Source: an uncultured Bdellovibrionales bacterium (GTDB taxonomy: Bacteria > Bdellovibrionota > FAC87 > UBA2466). From it: a DNA stretch of 64,000 nucleotides. Numbering within the stretch: position 1 is the first letter of the stretch; every line of letters starts with the position of its first letter. Location of the stretch: positions 1-64,000 of the forward strand of contig CALCZU010000120.1 of NCBI GenBank assembly GCA_937903155.1. The letters are read 5' to 3'. A program made the position numbers and the translations under genes. Of this stretch, positions 35,364-43,019 are shown one piece after another. The notes beneath the pieces were generated by a model. That model had not been told where the DNA came from. It did no database searches and saw only the letters and a list, made by a program, of their open reading frames with translations.

Positions 35364-35591
35364 ATGAAGAAAAGCCAAAAGATGAAACTTAAAAAACAAA
35401 TTGATAAAGCGTCGAAAGCTGCGAAAAATGCAGGTAAAAAAGGGGCTACCAAAGTTCACGAGTTTTTAAGCAGTAAAGAGGGGAAAGCGTTCGTACAAGG
35501 AGTTGTGGTAGTGCTTCCCATCATCCTAAATGCCCTCCCAGCGACCCGAAAAGTAAAAATCGTCCGCTCCCTCATCTCAAAAATCTTTTAA
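35364..35591 (+). CDS. Small Lys-rich protein with a hydrophobic helix
   Basis: A 75-aa protein. The first 30 residues are very basic (MKKSQKMKLKKQIDKASKAAK) and probably helical; a hydrophobic stretch follows (FVQGVVVVLPIILNAL, about 43-58), then a basic tail. No family is recognised. The ATG at 35364 (AGGGG 11 bases upstream) is preferred to one at 35319. It could be a membrane-associated peptide or a nucleoid-type protein; neither is supported beyond composition. Confidence 0.5.
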   Translation: MKKSQKMKLKKQIDKASKAAKNAGKKGATKVHEFLSSKEGKAFVQGVVVVLPIILNALPATRKVKIVRSLISKIF

Positions 35592-35595
35592 CCCG

Positions 35596-35609
35596 CCGGG
35601 GACGGAGGC
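35596..35609 (+). repeat. Left inverted repeat of the transposase module
   Basis: CCGGGGACGGAGGC, 14 bases, 86 bases upstream of the transposase ATG. It is the exact reverse complement of 36617-36630. The flanking base makes GCC...GGC ends that can pair, a REP-like hairpin. Confidence 0.75.
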
Positions 35610-35694
35610 AATTTTCCAATCCTAAAACTATTCAAATCCGCGCTCCCCTATGAGTGTTGCATGAAACTCGATTCGATGAGTATAGGATTTGGAT

Positions 35695-36393
35695 ATGGCG
35701 AGAGTGCCCCGGAAACTATGTATCATCGAAAACTTTAGCGTTCATAAAGTGTGGCGTGGTCACAATAAAGAATTCAACTTAGGAACCGCCAGCCAGAAAG
35801 AAAAATACCTCGAATATCTGAACGACGATATCGAATCGGAACGATTTAAAAATGCGTGCGAACTACAGGCATTAACATTGATGGGTAACCACACTCACGA
35901 AGTAGATAAGATTTTAAGTCAAAAGCTTTTCTCAGAGCACATGAGACGCCACCACTCTCGGTATGGAATGTACTTTAATCGTAGTAATGATCGCTGTGGC
36001 AAGGTTGCGCAGGATAGACCACATACTTGTGTTCTAGAAGACTCCGAGCATGAGATGCTGACGGTATTTTACGTTCACGCAAATCCCATTCGAGCCAATA
36101 TCGTCGGCGATGCGAGAAACTACTACTACTCAACTCACAATCTCTACGCTTTTGGAAAGCGAAAACCTTGGATGAAACATGTTGTGTTGCCAGCTTGGTA
36201 CATGGCTTTAGGAAAGAATATGACCGAACGGCAAAAACGATACCGAGAACTTTTTGCGAAGTATTTGAGAGACTACGGTCTTTATAAGCGCAATTTTTTG
36301 AAGAGACATTTCTTTGGTACTTCTGCATGGATGGATGCTCACGAAGATTTGGTGAAACAGTGGAGAAAAGAACATTCTTCAGCGTTTGGTTAG
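35695..36393 (+). CDS. REP-associated tyrosine transposase (RAYT, Y1_Tnp)
   Basis: A 232-aa single-strand transposase of the IS200/IS605-related RAYT group. The HUH site reads NHTHE (His66, His68) after LMG; the middle position is Thr instead of the usual hydrophobic residue. The catalytic tyrosine is Tyr90 or Tyr93 (HSRYGMYFNRSNDRCG), and VFYVHANPIRANIV matches the family's YIxxNPVRAGLV. AGGA lies 7 bases before the ATG; an in-frame TTG at 35689 is less likely. The gene lies between inverted 14-base repeats, the usual setting of RAYTs that act on REP hairpins. Confidence 0.85.
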   Translation: MARVPRKLCIIENFSVHKVWRGHNKEFNLGTASQKEKYLEYLNDDIESERFKNACELQALTLMGNHTHEVDKILSQKLFSEHMRRHHSRYGMYFNRSNDRCGKVAQDRPHTCVLEDSEHEMLTVFYVHANPIRANIVGDARNYYYSTHNLYAFGKRKPWMKHVVLPAWYMALGKNMTERQKRYRELFAKYLRDYGLYKRNFLKRHFFGTSAWMDAHEDLVKQWRKEHSSAFG

Positions 36394-36795
36394 AAGACTC
36401 CATCTATTTTCTTGTGACGGTTAATTTATAGTTAGCGAAGCCCTGCCTTTTTTATCTAAATTTCATTCCAAATTTGTAAATGATTGGCGAAAATGACCTC
36501 GGAGCCCGTTTAACAACTCTTCATCCGACCAAAATGCTCAATAGGCGTTGGCTGAGGACTTTGATTGAGGGGTTTTGGGGGATTGATAAGAAAATGTGGG
36601 GGGTTGAGCGGGGAGAGCCTCCGTCCCCGGGCGTTTAGGGGTTGGGCAGTTGTGTGGGCGGGATTTGTTTTTTTGGGTGGGTTCTGGGGGAATACAGTGC
36701 GTGGGGGGGCTGGGGTTTTGTGGCATGGGTGTTGCTCTTTTGGTGGGTTGTGTGCCGGGTTTTTGGCCTGTGGCAGTACCCGTTATTTTGGAGTG
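36394..36795 (+). other. Intergenic stretch with a G-rich island
   Basis: No gene is supported. From 36541 to 36780 the plus strand has 108 G against 29 C by hand count, with many runs of three or more G (for example GTGGGGGGGC and TTTTGGGTGGG). An open reading frame runs through it into the TPR gene from 36565, but its residues (Gly, Trp, Phe, Cys-rich) look like translated low-complexity DNA. The right transposase repeat is inside. Confidence 0.6.
36617..36630 (-). repeat. Right inverted repeat of the transposase module
   Basis: GCCTCCGTCCCCGG, exact inverse of the left copy, 223 bases after the transposase stop and inside a G-rich island. The two copies bound a 1,035-base interval holding only the transposase gene. 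Confidence 0.75.
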
Positions 36796-38640
36796 ATGGT
36801 TTTGGCTCAGACGCGGAAAAAAATTTTGGTTTTGTCTTGTTTGACGGCGCTGATTTCAACGACGATTGGAATTGGTATTTACTTAAAGCACTACTATGCG
36901 GCTTCGGCCTTTCTCGCATGGGTTTTGGTGGAGATTCTTCTGAAGAAGATGAACTCTATCGACTTGTTTCAAAAAGTTCGAGCTCTTCGAAAATCGGCGG
37001 CGACTGATGTTCTCATTCAAGAATACCGTAAAAATACGCTAGAAGCCGATCAAGCTCTCGAAGAATTGATCTTAGAACTTAAGCGTGACACGAATCAAAC
37101 GCGAGAATCGGACAGATTCTCAAGACACTTAAGAGCGCTTTCGACCTTTCGAGCTCTCCAGATGGGCCGAACATCTCACAATCATAAAGTCAAAACTTTG
37201 CGGGCTGGATTTACGTTCTCGAAAGCGAAAAATAAAAATTTTGAGTTCGATGAAAAATTAATTCGGATTATCACTCTGCAGGATCTGATGGACTCTGCCA
37301 TGGCGACCTCCGAGAATTGTTGGGAAGTTTTCGATGCTTCGCTTTCGGACGTCCCCTGGGTTCAAAAAGAAGCCCAGGCCCTGCTTTCCGACTCCTTAGG
37401 ATTTGCTTATCAACGAGAAAAAACATCCGCCTTTTTAGAACGTCTCACCGACTGCATGAAGCGTGACTATGGCTTGCCGTTTTTTATCTTAAATCTTATT
37501 TCCCACGGAAAGTACGAAGCCACTAAAACGCTCGGCGAATCGCTTTTGACTTCGCGCTTTCAAGTTGAAGAAGAACTCCGTTCAGTTCTTTATTGGGTTA
37601 CCGAAATTCACTGGTTTTTAAATCGCCGTCAGGAACCTCTAAAAGACCACGAATCGATTATTCGCCATCTTTATCATCTCTGTTTTACAAATCCTGAACG
37701 CGGTGGTTTTTTAGAAATCGACAGTCAGTTCTTCTCTGAGTTCGAAACTCTCAATGAGCTGGCGCGTGAAGCTTTTGTCTTTAAAGATGACCTCATTGAA
37801 AGCATTCTCCTGCTTTGGAAGGACTACGAAGGTTTTTTCGATTCGAGCTTAAAGAAATCTCTCGAAACTTTAACGGGCCATCACAGCAAAATTCACGAAG
37901 ATTTTAAGTCGTGGGAACTTTTTTGGAGTCGCGAAGGTGAAAACCTTTCGAAGGAGTATCTTTATCTCGTTGAAGGCAATTTAAGCTTTAAAAGCGGCGA
38001 CGACGAAGAAGCTCAAATCTACTTCGAAAAAGCGCTTTCCTACCAACCGACCCTCCGTCCGGCTCTTTTTAATCTTCTTTTTGTTTATGCCCGTCTCGAA
38101 AATTCCGAAGCGCATCGAGCACTCATTGACCAAATTCTCTCTGTTCCTCAATTAAAGCCATCTTCCTATTATGTCATCGGCAATTCGTTTGAGCTCATGG
38201 GAAATCTTGCGGAAGCGGATCACTTTTATAAAAAATTAACGGATCATCCGACTTGGGAAAATAAAGCCGACTACATCCGATCGCAGTTTTGTTTTCAACA
38301 TGGGCTCATCGAACGTGCGCTCAAGTTTGCTACCGCAGCGCAACAAAAAAATCCGAACGACTCGAGTATTAAGTATCATTTGAGTCTTTGCTATAACGCT
38401 GTGGGAGAGAATTCACGAGCGCTCGACCTCATTCAGAATTTCGGAGAAGCGCCTATCTGGATGGATTACTATCGGTTCAAACTCCAACGCGATGCGGGTC
38501 TCGTGGAAGAAGCCTCAAAAACCCTTTTAAATATCCCGACGTCTTACTTTGAAGATGAAGAGGAACTCGAAGAAGCGATCGAATTCGCCAAAGACGAAAA
38601 CAATCTTACCTTACTCCGGCACCTGAAACACCGCTCTTAA
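36796..38640 (+). CDS. Membrane-anchored TPR protein
   Basis: A 614-aa protein. Two hydrophobic helices at the N-terminus (about 8-29 and 33-48) anchor it, followed by a long helical region and at least four TPR-like repeats in the C-terminal third (AQIYFEKALSYQPTLRPALFN, ADHFYKKL, ALKFATAAQQKNPNDSSIKYH). No catalytic motif is seen. The ATG at 36796 is the first that avoids the low-complexity extension, although its GGAG is only two bases away. It is probably a scaffold; no partner is evident. Confidence 0.75.
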   Translation: MVLAQTRKKILVLSCLTALISTTIGIGIYLKHYYAASAFLAWVLVEILLKKMNSIDLFQKVRALRKSAATDVLIQEYRKNTLEADQALEELILELKRDTNQTRESDRFSRHLRALSTFRALQMGRTSHNHKVKTLRAGFTFSKAKNKNFEFDEKLIRIITLQDLMDSAMATSENCWEVFDASLSDVPWVQKEAQALLSDSLGFAYQREKTSAFLERLTDCMKRDYGLPFFILNLISHGKYEATKTLGESLLTSRFQVEEELRSVLYWVTEIHWFLNRRQEPLKDHESIIRHLYHLCFTNPERGGFLEIDSQFFSEFETLNELAREAFVFKDDLIESILLLWKDYEGFFDSSLKKSLETLTGHHSKIHEDFKSWELFWSREGENLSKEYLYLVEGNLSFKSGDDEEAQIYFEKALSYQPTLRPALFNLLFVYARLENSEAHRALIDQILSVPQLKPSSYYVIGNSFELMGNLAEADHFYKKLTDHPTWENKADYIRSQFCFQHGLIERALKFATAAQQKNPNDSSIKYHLSLCYNAVGENSRALDLIQNFGEAPIWMDYYRFKLQRDAGLVEEASKTLLNIPTSYFEDEEELEEAIEFAKDENNLTLLRHLKHRS

Positions 38641-38656
38641 CCCCTTGCAGGATGTT

Positions 38657-38677
38657 TTGTTTCACGATAAGAAACAA
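38657..38677. promoter_or_regulatory. Inverted repeat upstream of the oxidoreductase gene
   Basis: TTGTTTC (38657-38663) and GAAACAA (38671-38677), a 7-base perfect inverted repeat with a 7-base centre, 28 bases before the ATG. The spacing and symmetry suit a repressor operator; a weak hairpin for the preceding gene is the alternative. Confidence 0.35.
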
Positions 38678-38704
38678 GACTAAATTTAAGGATAGGGGAA
38701 AAGC

Positions 38705-40324
38705 ATGGATGCACAAGCGTATGACGTGATTGTGGTGGGTGGAGGTCACAACGGCCTTATTTCAGCCAATTATTTACAGCGAGCCGGAAAAAAAGTTTTA
38801 GTCCTAGAAAAACGCCACATCGTCGGCGGAGCGTGCGTCACGGAAGAAGCTTTTCCAGGTTACAAAGTCTCGACCAACGCTTACGTCTGCAGCCTCTTTC
38901 GCCCAGAAATTATCAAAGAGCTCGAGCTGAAAAAATTCGGATACGAAATTATCGAGAGAAATCCATCTTCATTTTCTCCATTTCCAGATGGAAAACACCT
39001 TTTCTTTTGGAGAGACCAGAAAAAAACGTGCGAAGAAATTGCAAAATTCTCTAAAAAAGATGCGGCAGCGTACCCACTTTTTGAAAAGAAACTCGAAGAG
39101 CTTTCTCAATTCGTACAACCTCTTTTAACGATGGTTCCGCCCGATCCAACAAGCCACGCGCCTAAAGATATTTTAGGATCTCTAAAGCTATTAATGCGGG
39201 TCAAAGGTTTAGGCTCGGACATCTATGAACACTTAAGAGTCTTCTCAATGAGTGTGGCAGATTATTTAGATCTTTGGTTTGAATCGGAACCCCTGAAAGT
39301 TCGAATGGCTTCAGATGGGGTCATCGGGGCGTGGGCAGGACCTTATTCTCCGGGTACGGCTTACGTTCTCTTTCATCACGTGATGGGAGAAACCGATGGA
39401 AAACCCGGCGTCTGGGGCTATTCCAAAGGCGGAATGGGAACGATCACTCAAGCGCTTGCAAAGTCTTTCGAATCGGTTGGCGGAAAAATCTTAACCCGTG
39501 CGGATGTGGATAAGATTCTTGTGAAAGAGGGAAGAGTGCGCGGAGTCGCTCTTAAAGATGGAAGAGATTTTAAAGCGAATATCGTGCTTTCGAATGCGGA
39601 TCCACATCGAACGTTTTTGAATATGGTCGGTGAAGAGAATTTAGAGTCTGATTTTTCCATGGGAATTAAGGGCATTCGGATGCGGAGTGGCGTTATTAAA
39701 ATTAACGTTGCACTCAATCAGCTTCCTGATTTCAAAGCCTATCCGGGAAATAAAGAAGTAGGTCCCCAACACCGTGGGACGATTCATGTTGCTCCGACGA
39801 TGGAGTACATGGAAAAAGCCTTCGATGACGCAAAACACGGACGACCTTCTGAAAATCCAATTATTGAAATGACGATTCCTTCGTCATGCGATCCGACGGT
39901 AGCTCCTCCTGGAAAACACCTAATGTCGATGTTTATCCAATACGCGCCCTATCAAAGAAAAGACGGAAAGTCTTGGGATACGGCCGGCAAAAATGAATTT
40001 GCGGAGAGAGTATTTAGTATTGTGAACGAATATGCTCCGAACTTTAGGTCGGCCGTTGACGAATTCCAAGTCATCAGTCCCGTTGATTTAGATCAAGAGT
40101 ATAGTCTCACGGGTGGAAATATTTTCCACGGCGAGATGAGCTTAGATCAAATGTTTTTTATGAGACCGCTTCCAAAACATGCGGATTTCAGAACACCCAT
40201 TAAAAATCTCTACCTGTGTGGATCGGGATGTCATCCAGGAGGAGGTGTGATGGGCGCTCCAGGTTACATTGCGGCAAAAATTGTGAAGAAGGATTTGAAG
40301 TCGCCAAGAAATTGGTTCAATTAA
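38705..40324 (+). CDS. FAD-dependent oxidoreductase, PYROXD2/phytoene-desaturase-like
   Basis: A 539-aa flavoprotein. The N-terminal dinucleotide-binding motif (VVGGGHNGLISANYL, then LEKRHIVGGAC) and the C-terminal FAD motif (YLCGSGCHPGGGVMGAPGY) define the phytoene desaturase/CrtI-like superfamily. The overall motifs (GGNIFHGEMSLDQMFFMRP) fit the PYROXD2 subgroup rather than carotenoid enzymes, and no carotenoid genes are nearby. The substrate is unknown. A good RBS (AGGGG) lies 7 bases before the ATG. Confidence 0.88.
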   Translation: MDAQAYDVIVVGGGHNGLISANYLQRAGKKVLVLEKRHIVGGACVTEEAFPGYKVSTNAYVCSLFRPEIIKELELKKFGYEIIERNPSSFSPFPDGKHLFFWRDQKKTCEEIAKFSKKDAAAYPLFEKKLEELSQFVQPLLTMVPPDPTSHAPKDILGSLKLLMRVKGLGSDIYEHLRVFSMSVADYLDLWFESEPLKVRMASDGVIGAWAGPYSPGTAYVLFHHVMGETDGKPGVWGYSKGGMGTITQALAKSFESVGGKILTRADVDKILVKEGRVRGVALKDGRDFKANIVLSNADPHRTFLNMVGEENLESDFSMGIKGIRMRSGVIKINVALNQLPDFKAYPGNKEVGPQHRGTIHVAPTMEYMEKAFDDAKHGRPSENPIIEMTIPSSCDPTVAPPGKHLMSMFIQYAPYQRKDGKSWDTAGKNEFAERVFSIVNEYAPNFRSAVDEFQVISPVDLDQEYSLTGGNIFHGEMSLDQMFFMRPLPKHADFRTPIKNLYLCGSGCHPGGGVMGAPGYIAAKIVKKDLKSPRNWFN

Positions 40325-40506
40325 AACGCTTTGCGTTTTTCTTCAAGTTGGCTTGAGTGAAATGAGAGAATGTCGGCTTCGACTTGCTTTTTGCGCGCCC
40401 GTGCGCGAATGAATTGTGTCACCATTACAAAGGAAAAGTTCCAAGCGATCCAAAAGCCCAGAATGTATAAAAATTCCCAGTAAATAATTTCTTTCCAAAA
40501 TGACAT
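40321..40506 (-). CDS. Small single-pass membrane protein
   Basis: A 61-aa protein: one transmembrane helix (about 8-32: YWEFLYILGFWIAWNFSFVMV) followed by a basic, then mixed-charge cytoplasmic tail (RARARKKQVEAD). It lies 76 bases after the TIGR03545 gene on the same strand and overlaps the convergent oxidoreductase stop by four bases. A longer frame extends upstream into the TIGR03545 gene, but the ATG at 40506 gives a sensible protein. The RBS is weak. No family is recognised. Confidence 0.5.
   Translation of the reverse strand: MSFWKEIIYWEFLYILGFWIAWNFSFVMVTQFIRARARKKQVEADILSFHSSQLEEKRKAF
40323..40339 (+). terminator. Short hairpin at the oxidoreductase stop
   Basis: AAAACGC-TTT-GCGTTTT followed by TC: a 7-base stem with a 3-base loop beginning inside the stop codon of the oxidoreductase gene. 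It is short and A/T-rich, so only a weak terminator. Confidence 0.45.
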
Positions 40507-40582
40507 AGAAGTGAGTTTCCCCGGCAAAAAGTGTATTTTATCTATCGTCAGGGCAGCGAAAATCTTGAGCGGAACAGGCAGG

Positions 40583-42412
40583 TTATTTTGCGATTTTATC
40601 GGCGAGGTCTTGGAGGGACTGAATGCTGCGACGGGCTGCAAAGTACGGTTCAAAAACGTTTTGCTCATTTTCCTGGAGTCTATCCAGAATTGCGCGTTTT
40701 CGAGGGGCTGTTTGGTCGGTGATGTTGCCTCGGAGAGTTTCTTCGAGTGCACTGATTTGATGGCGGAATTCTCGTTGTAAACCGGCGGCTAACTGTTTTC
40801 CAAACTCGCTTGAGGCCTCGTATTTAAGTTCCGAAAAAGTTCCCGAAACATTTCCTGCGACATCAAATGAGTAAATTCCGGTTAACACATTTCTTAAAAC
40901 TTCCTGAACCTGTTTGAATCGGGACTGTACATCGTAACTCACATCTTTAAATCGAAAATTCCAATCCATCATCACCTTTTGATCTTCAAATTTGCCTGTG
41001 AAATCGACCGAACAGCGGGCTTTATCGACTTTAAATTTCAGATCTTGCTGTTCGGAGATCATCCAATCGCTCAGTTGAAAATTTTCGATATGCAGTTTGA
41101 ATTCTTCTAAAGGAACGCTTCCTAAATGGTCGACCGACAGTTCTGCATGAATTCCCTTAGTATTATAAAAAGGAAAATCCATGTCGAGTTGAAGCGTGGT
41201 TGGCTTTCCTAAAATCGGCGGATCTAGTGTAAAGTTATTTAAAACTCCGCGAACTTTTCCGAGGGTTTTATCTTCACCTAAATCAGATTCGAAAGTAATC
41301 GATTCGATGAGAAAACTTGGATTACCGGCGTTCTTTCCGTAGTGAACAAGAAGTCCGGGGTCACGAGGTTGGGCGACAATCGAGCTATGGCCAAAGGTCG
41401 AACCCGTCGGCATTTTCTTTCGACTCTGGTCAATCCAGTACGAAACTCGCTCAAGATAACCCATGAATTTTGTTCCAAAGACGAGGCCAGTCAGATCGTC
41501 TCTTTTCAATTGCGGGATATCGAGCTTTGCGCCAAGAAGTTCGATGTCCTTTTCAACAAAGACTTCATAGCTTTGAATCGCCTGTTTAATCGCATTCAGT
41601 TCTGTCTCAACTTGGGTTGCGAGCGGAAGGACTAGAAGTTTTTGTTTATCGAAATCGTCGAGGACAGGGTCGGTCACAAGACTCGTCAGGCTTCGATGAT
41701 TTCGTTTTTGGACAAGCAACTCTTCCATCTTTTTTTGAAGGGTGGCAAGTTGAGATTGAGAAGGGAGATCGGATTTTCTCAAATCCCACTTATTAATGGC
41801 TGTCTCCAAATTCGCACGCGTTTCATTGAGGCTTGCGACCGTTTGCAGTTCTCCTAAAAGCCCTTCGATTTTGCCTTTAACGTTTAGACCCGATGCGAGA
41901 TTGCCCAGATGGCGCAAAGGATTACGATTCAAGTCGGTTCGAATCGTCGAATAAAGTGTCGAGACCCCTCTATCAATCAGGCTGGGAGGCGCATACGTTT
42001 GATCGGCATCGTAGGGACGGATCCCGGAAGTCTCTCTTTGGGTTCCGTGGTGAATCCCTTTAACGGTCATTCCGTAGATAATGAGTTTTTTACGGAAGAG
42101 AGGCTCCATCTGAAAATAGAGCTTAATATTATCGATCTCAACAATGTTTTTCATCGCGTTCACGTGATGCGCGACCTGGATTCTCTCGACTTCGACGCTT
42201 CTGGAAATCAGACTTGTCTTAATACTTCCGATATTGACTTGAGCCCCGTTGAGAAGCGCCCCATATTTTTCTAAGGAAATTTTTAAGTGATAGTCAAAAA
42301 CAAATTTTGTGTAGAACCCAATCGCCGCAATAATGCCCACGAAGGAGAACAGTGCCTGTTTTCGAAAAATCCGAAGCTTCGGCTTATTTGCTGAGGTATC
42401 TGTAGCTTGCAT
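40583..42412 (-). CDS. TIGR03545-family envelope protein
   Basis: A 609-aa protein with one N-terminal membrane helix (about 20-42) and a large periplasmic part. The first third resembles AsmA-like proteins (ALLNGAQVNIGSIKTSLISRSVEVERIQV), the middle is coiled coil (210-300), and the last part has beta-rich AsmA-like strands (LQLDMDFPFYNTKGIHAELSV). This matches my recollection of family TIGR03545, found only in bacteria with an outer membrane and normally paired with TIGR03546. Its function is unknown; AsmA resemblance hints at lipid handling. It overlaps the upstream gene by 29 bases. Confidence 0.82.
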   Translation of the reverse strand: MQATDTSANKPKLRIFRKQALFSFVGIIAAIGFYTKFVFDYHLKISLEKYGALLNGAQVNIGSIKTSLISRSVEVERIQVAHHVNAMKNIVEIDNIKLYFQMEPLFRKKLIIYGMTVKGIHHGTQRETSGIRPYDADQTYAPPSLIDRGVSTLYSTIRTDLNRNPLRHLGNLASGLNVKGKIEGLLGELQTVASLNETRANLETAINKWDLRKSDLPSQSQLATLQKKMEELLVQKRNHRSLTSLVTDPVLDDFDKQKLLVLPLATQVETELNAIKQAIQSYEVFVEKDIELLGAKLDIPQLKRDDLTGLVFGTKFMGYLERVSYWIDQSRKKMPTGSTFGHSSIVAQPRDPGLLVHYGKNAGNPSFLIESITFESDLGEDKTLGKVRGVLNNFTLDPPILGKPTTLQLDMDFPFYNTKGIHAELSVDHLGSVPLEEFKLHIENFQLSDWMISEQQDLKFKVDKARCSVDFTGKFEDQKVMMDWNFRFKDVSYDVQSRFKQVQEVLRNVLTGIYSFDVAGNVSGTFSELKYEASSEFGKQLAAGLQREFRHQISALEETLRGNITDQTAPRKRAILDRLQENEQNVFEPYFAARRSIQSLQDLADKIAK

Positions 42413-42878
42413 AGGTTCTAAAGAGTTTAGTCGATCTCCAGTAGTAAAGAATTCGGTCTCTTAAGTGGCGAATCACAAAATAGCAAGTACACCACACGAG
42501 CGGAATTAGCGCTATCGCGAGAAGGGTACTTGCCGCATCGACCGTGTGGTTAAAGCTTGAGTATGGAAATATCGGAGCGTGGTACATCCACCGCCACAGC
42601 GGGAAAAGAGACGGCAGCGAAGTCAGGATAATAAGTCCCGCATCATGGAGTGGGGCCTCGATGGTACTTCTTAAAAGAAAGAAGCAGATGCTTGACCCTA
42701 AGACGGTAAAAATATTAAAACGAAAAAGCATTCCTAAACAGAGACAGAATACCCACTGAAGCGAGTAGGAAGGGAAAAGTCCGAGGCACATTCCGAGCAC
42801 CACACTAAAAGAAATTTGTGCATTTGAATTTTCTTCGATCATCAAACTGATAAATCGAACAAACGCGCGTCCTAACAT
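42384..42878 (-). CDS. TIGR03546-family membrane protein
   Basis: A 164-aa inner-membrane protein with four hydrophobic stretches (about 28-60, 75-92, 108-124, 116-140) and a DUF2062-like start (FSVVLGMCLGLFPSYSLQW). TIGR03546 members are encoded next to TIGR03545 proteins, as here, and the 29-base overlap indicates coupling. Its own promoter is probably the TATAAT at 42939-42944. Function is unknown. Confidence 0.8.
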   Translation of the reverse strand: MLGRAFVRFISLMIEENSNAQISFSVVLGMCLGLFPSYSLQWVFCLCLGMLFRFNIFTVLGSSICFFLLRSTIEAPLHDAGLIILTSLPSLFPLWRWMYHAPIFPYSSFNHTVDAASTLLAIALIPLVWCTCYFVIRHLRDRILYYWRSTKLFRTYASYRYLSK

Positions 42879-42938
42879 AGGAAGTCCCTTTGAGTGAATA
42901 TCGTGATACGAATTTCAGGAAAGCTTTCGCCTTATTGC

Positions 42939-42982
42939 ATTATAGAGTGTTTTTCAAAAAATAACACGTCACAGGTTGACGT
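42939..42982 (-). promoter_or_regulatory. Promoter -10 and palindromic operator in a divergent gap
   Basis: On the minus strand a perfect TATAAT (42939-42944) lies 61 bases upstream of the TIGR03546 start, with only a weak -35 (GTGTTA). Just upstream is the palindrome ACGTCA-N5-TGACGT (42966-42982), a likely regulator site that could serve this promoter and the divergent M4 protease gene. Confidence 0.45.
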
Positions 42983-43019
42983 AACGCTCAAGTAATTTGA
43001 AAATTGGGATACAAAAATT

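Noticed and set aside
35682..35694. ATAGGATTTGGAT shared with 58377-58389
   Set aside because: A single 13-base match with no other similarity around it and no palindrome; chance or a coincidental RBS context is enough.
36565..36795. N-terminal extension of the TPR protein (77 residues)
   Set aside because: The residues are Gly/Trp/Phe/Cys-rich because the DNA is a G-rich island containing the transposase end repeat; no RBS precedes 36565.
40507..40752. Longer version of the 61-aa membrane protein
   Set aside because: The extension overlaps the end of the TIGR03545 gene in another frame and lacks protein-like character.
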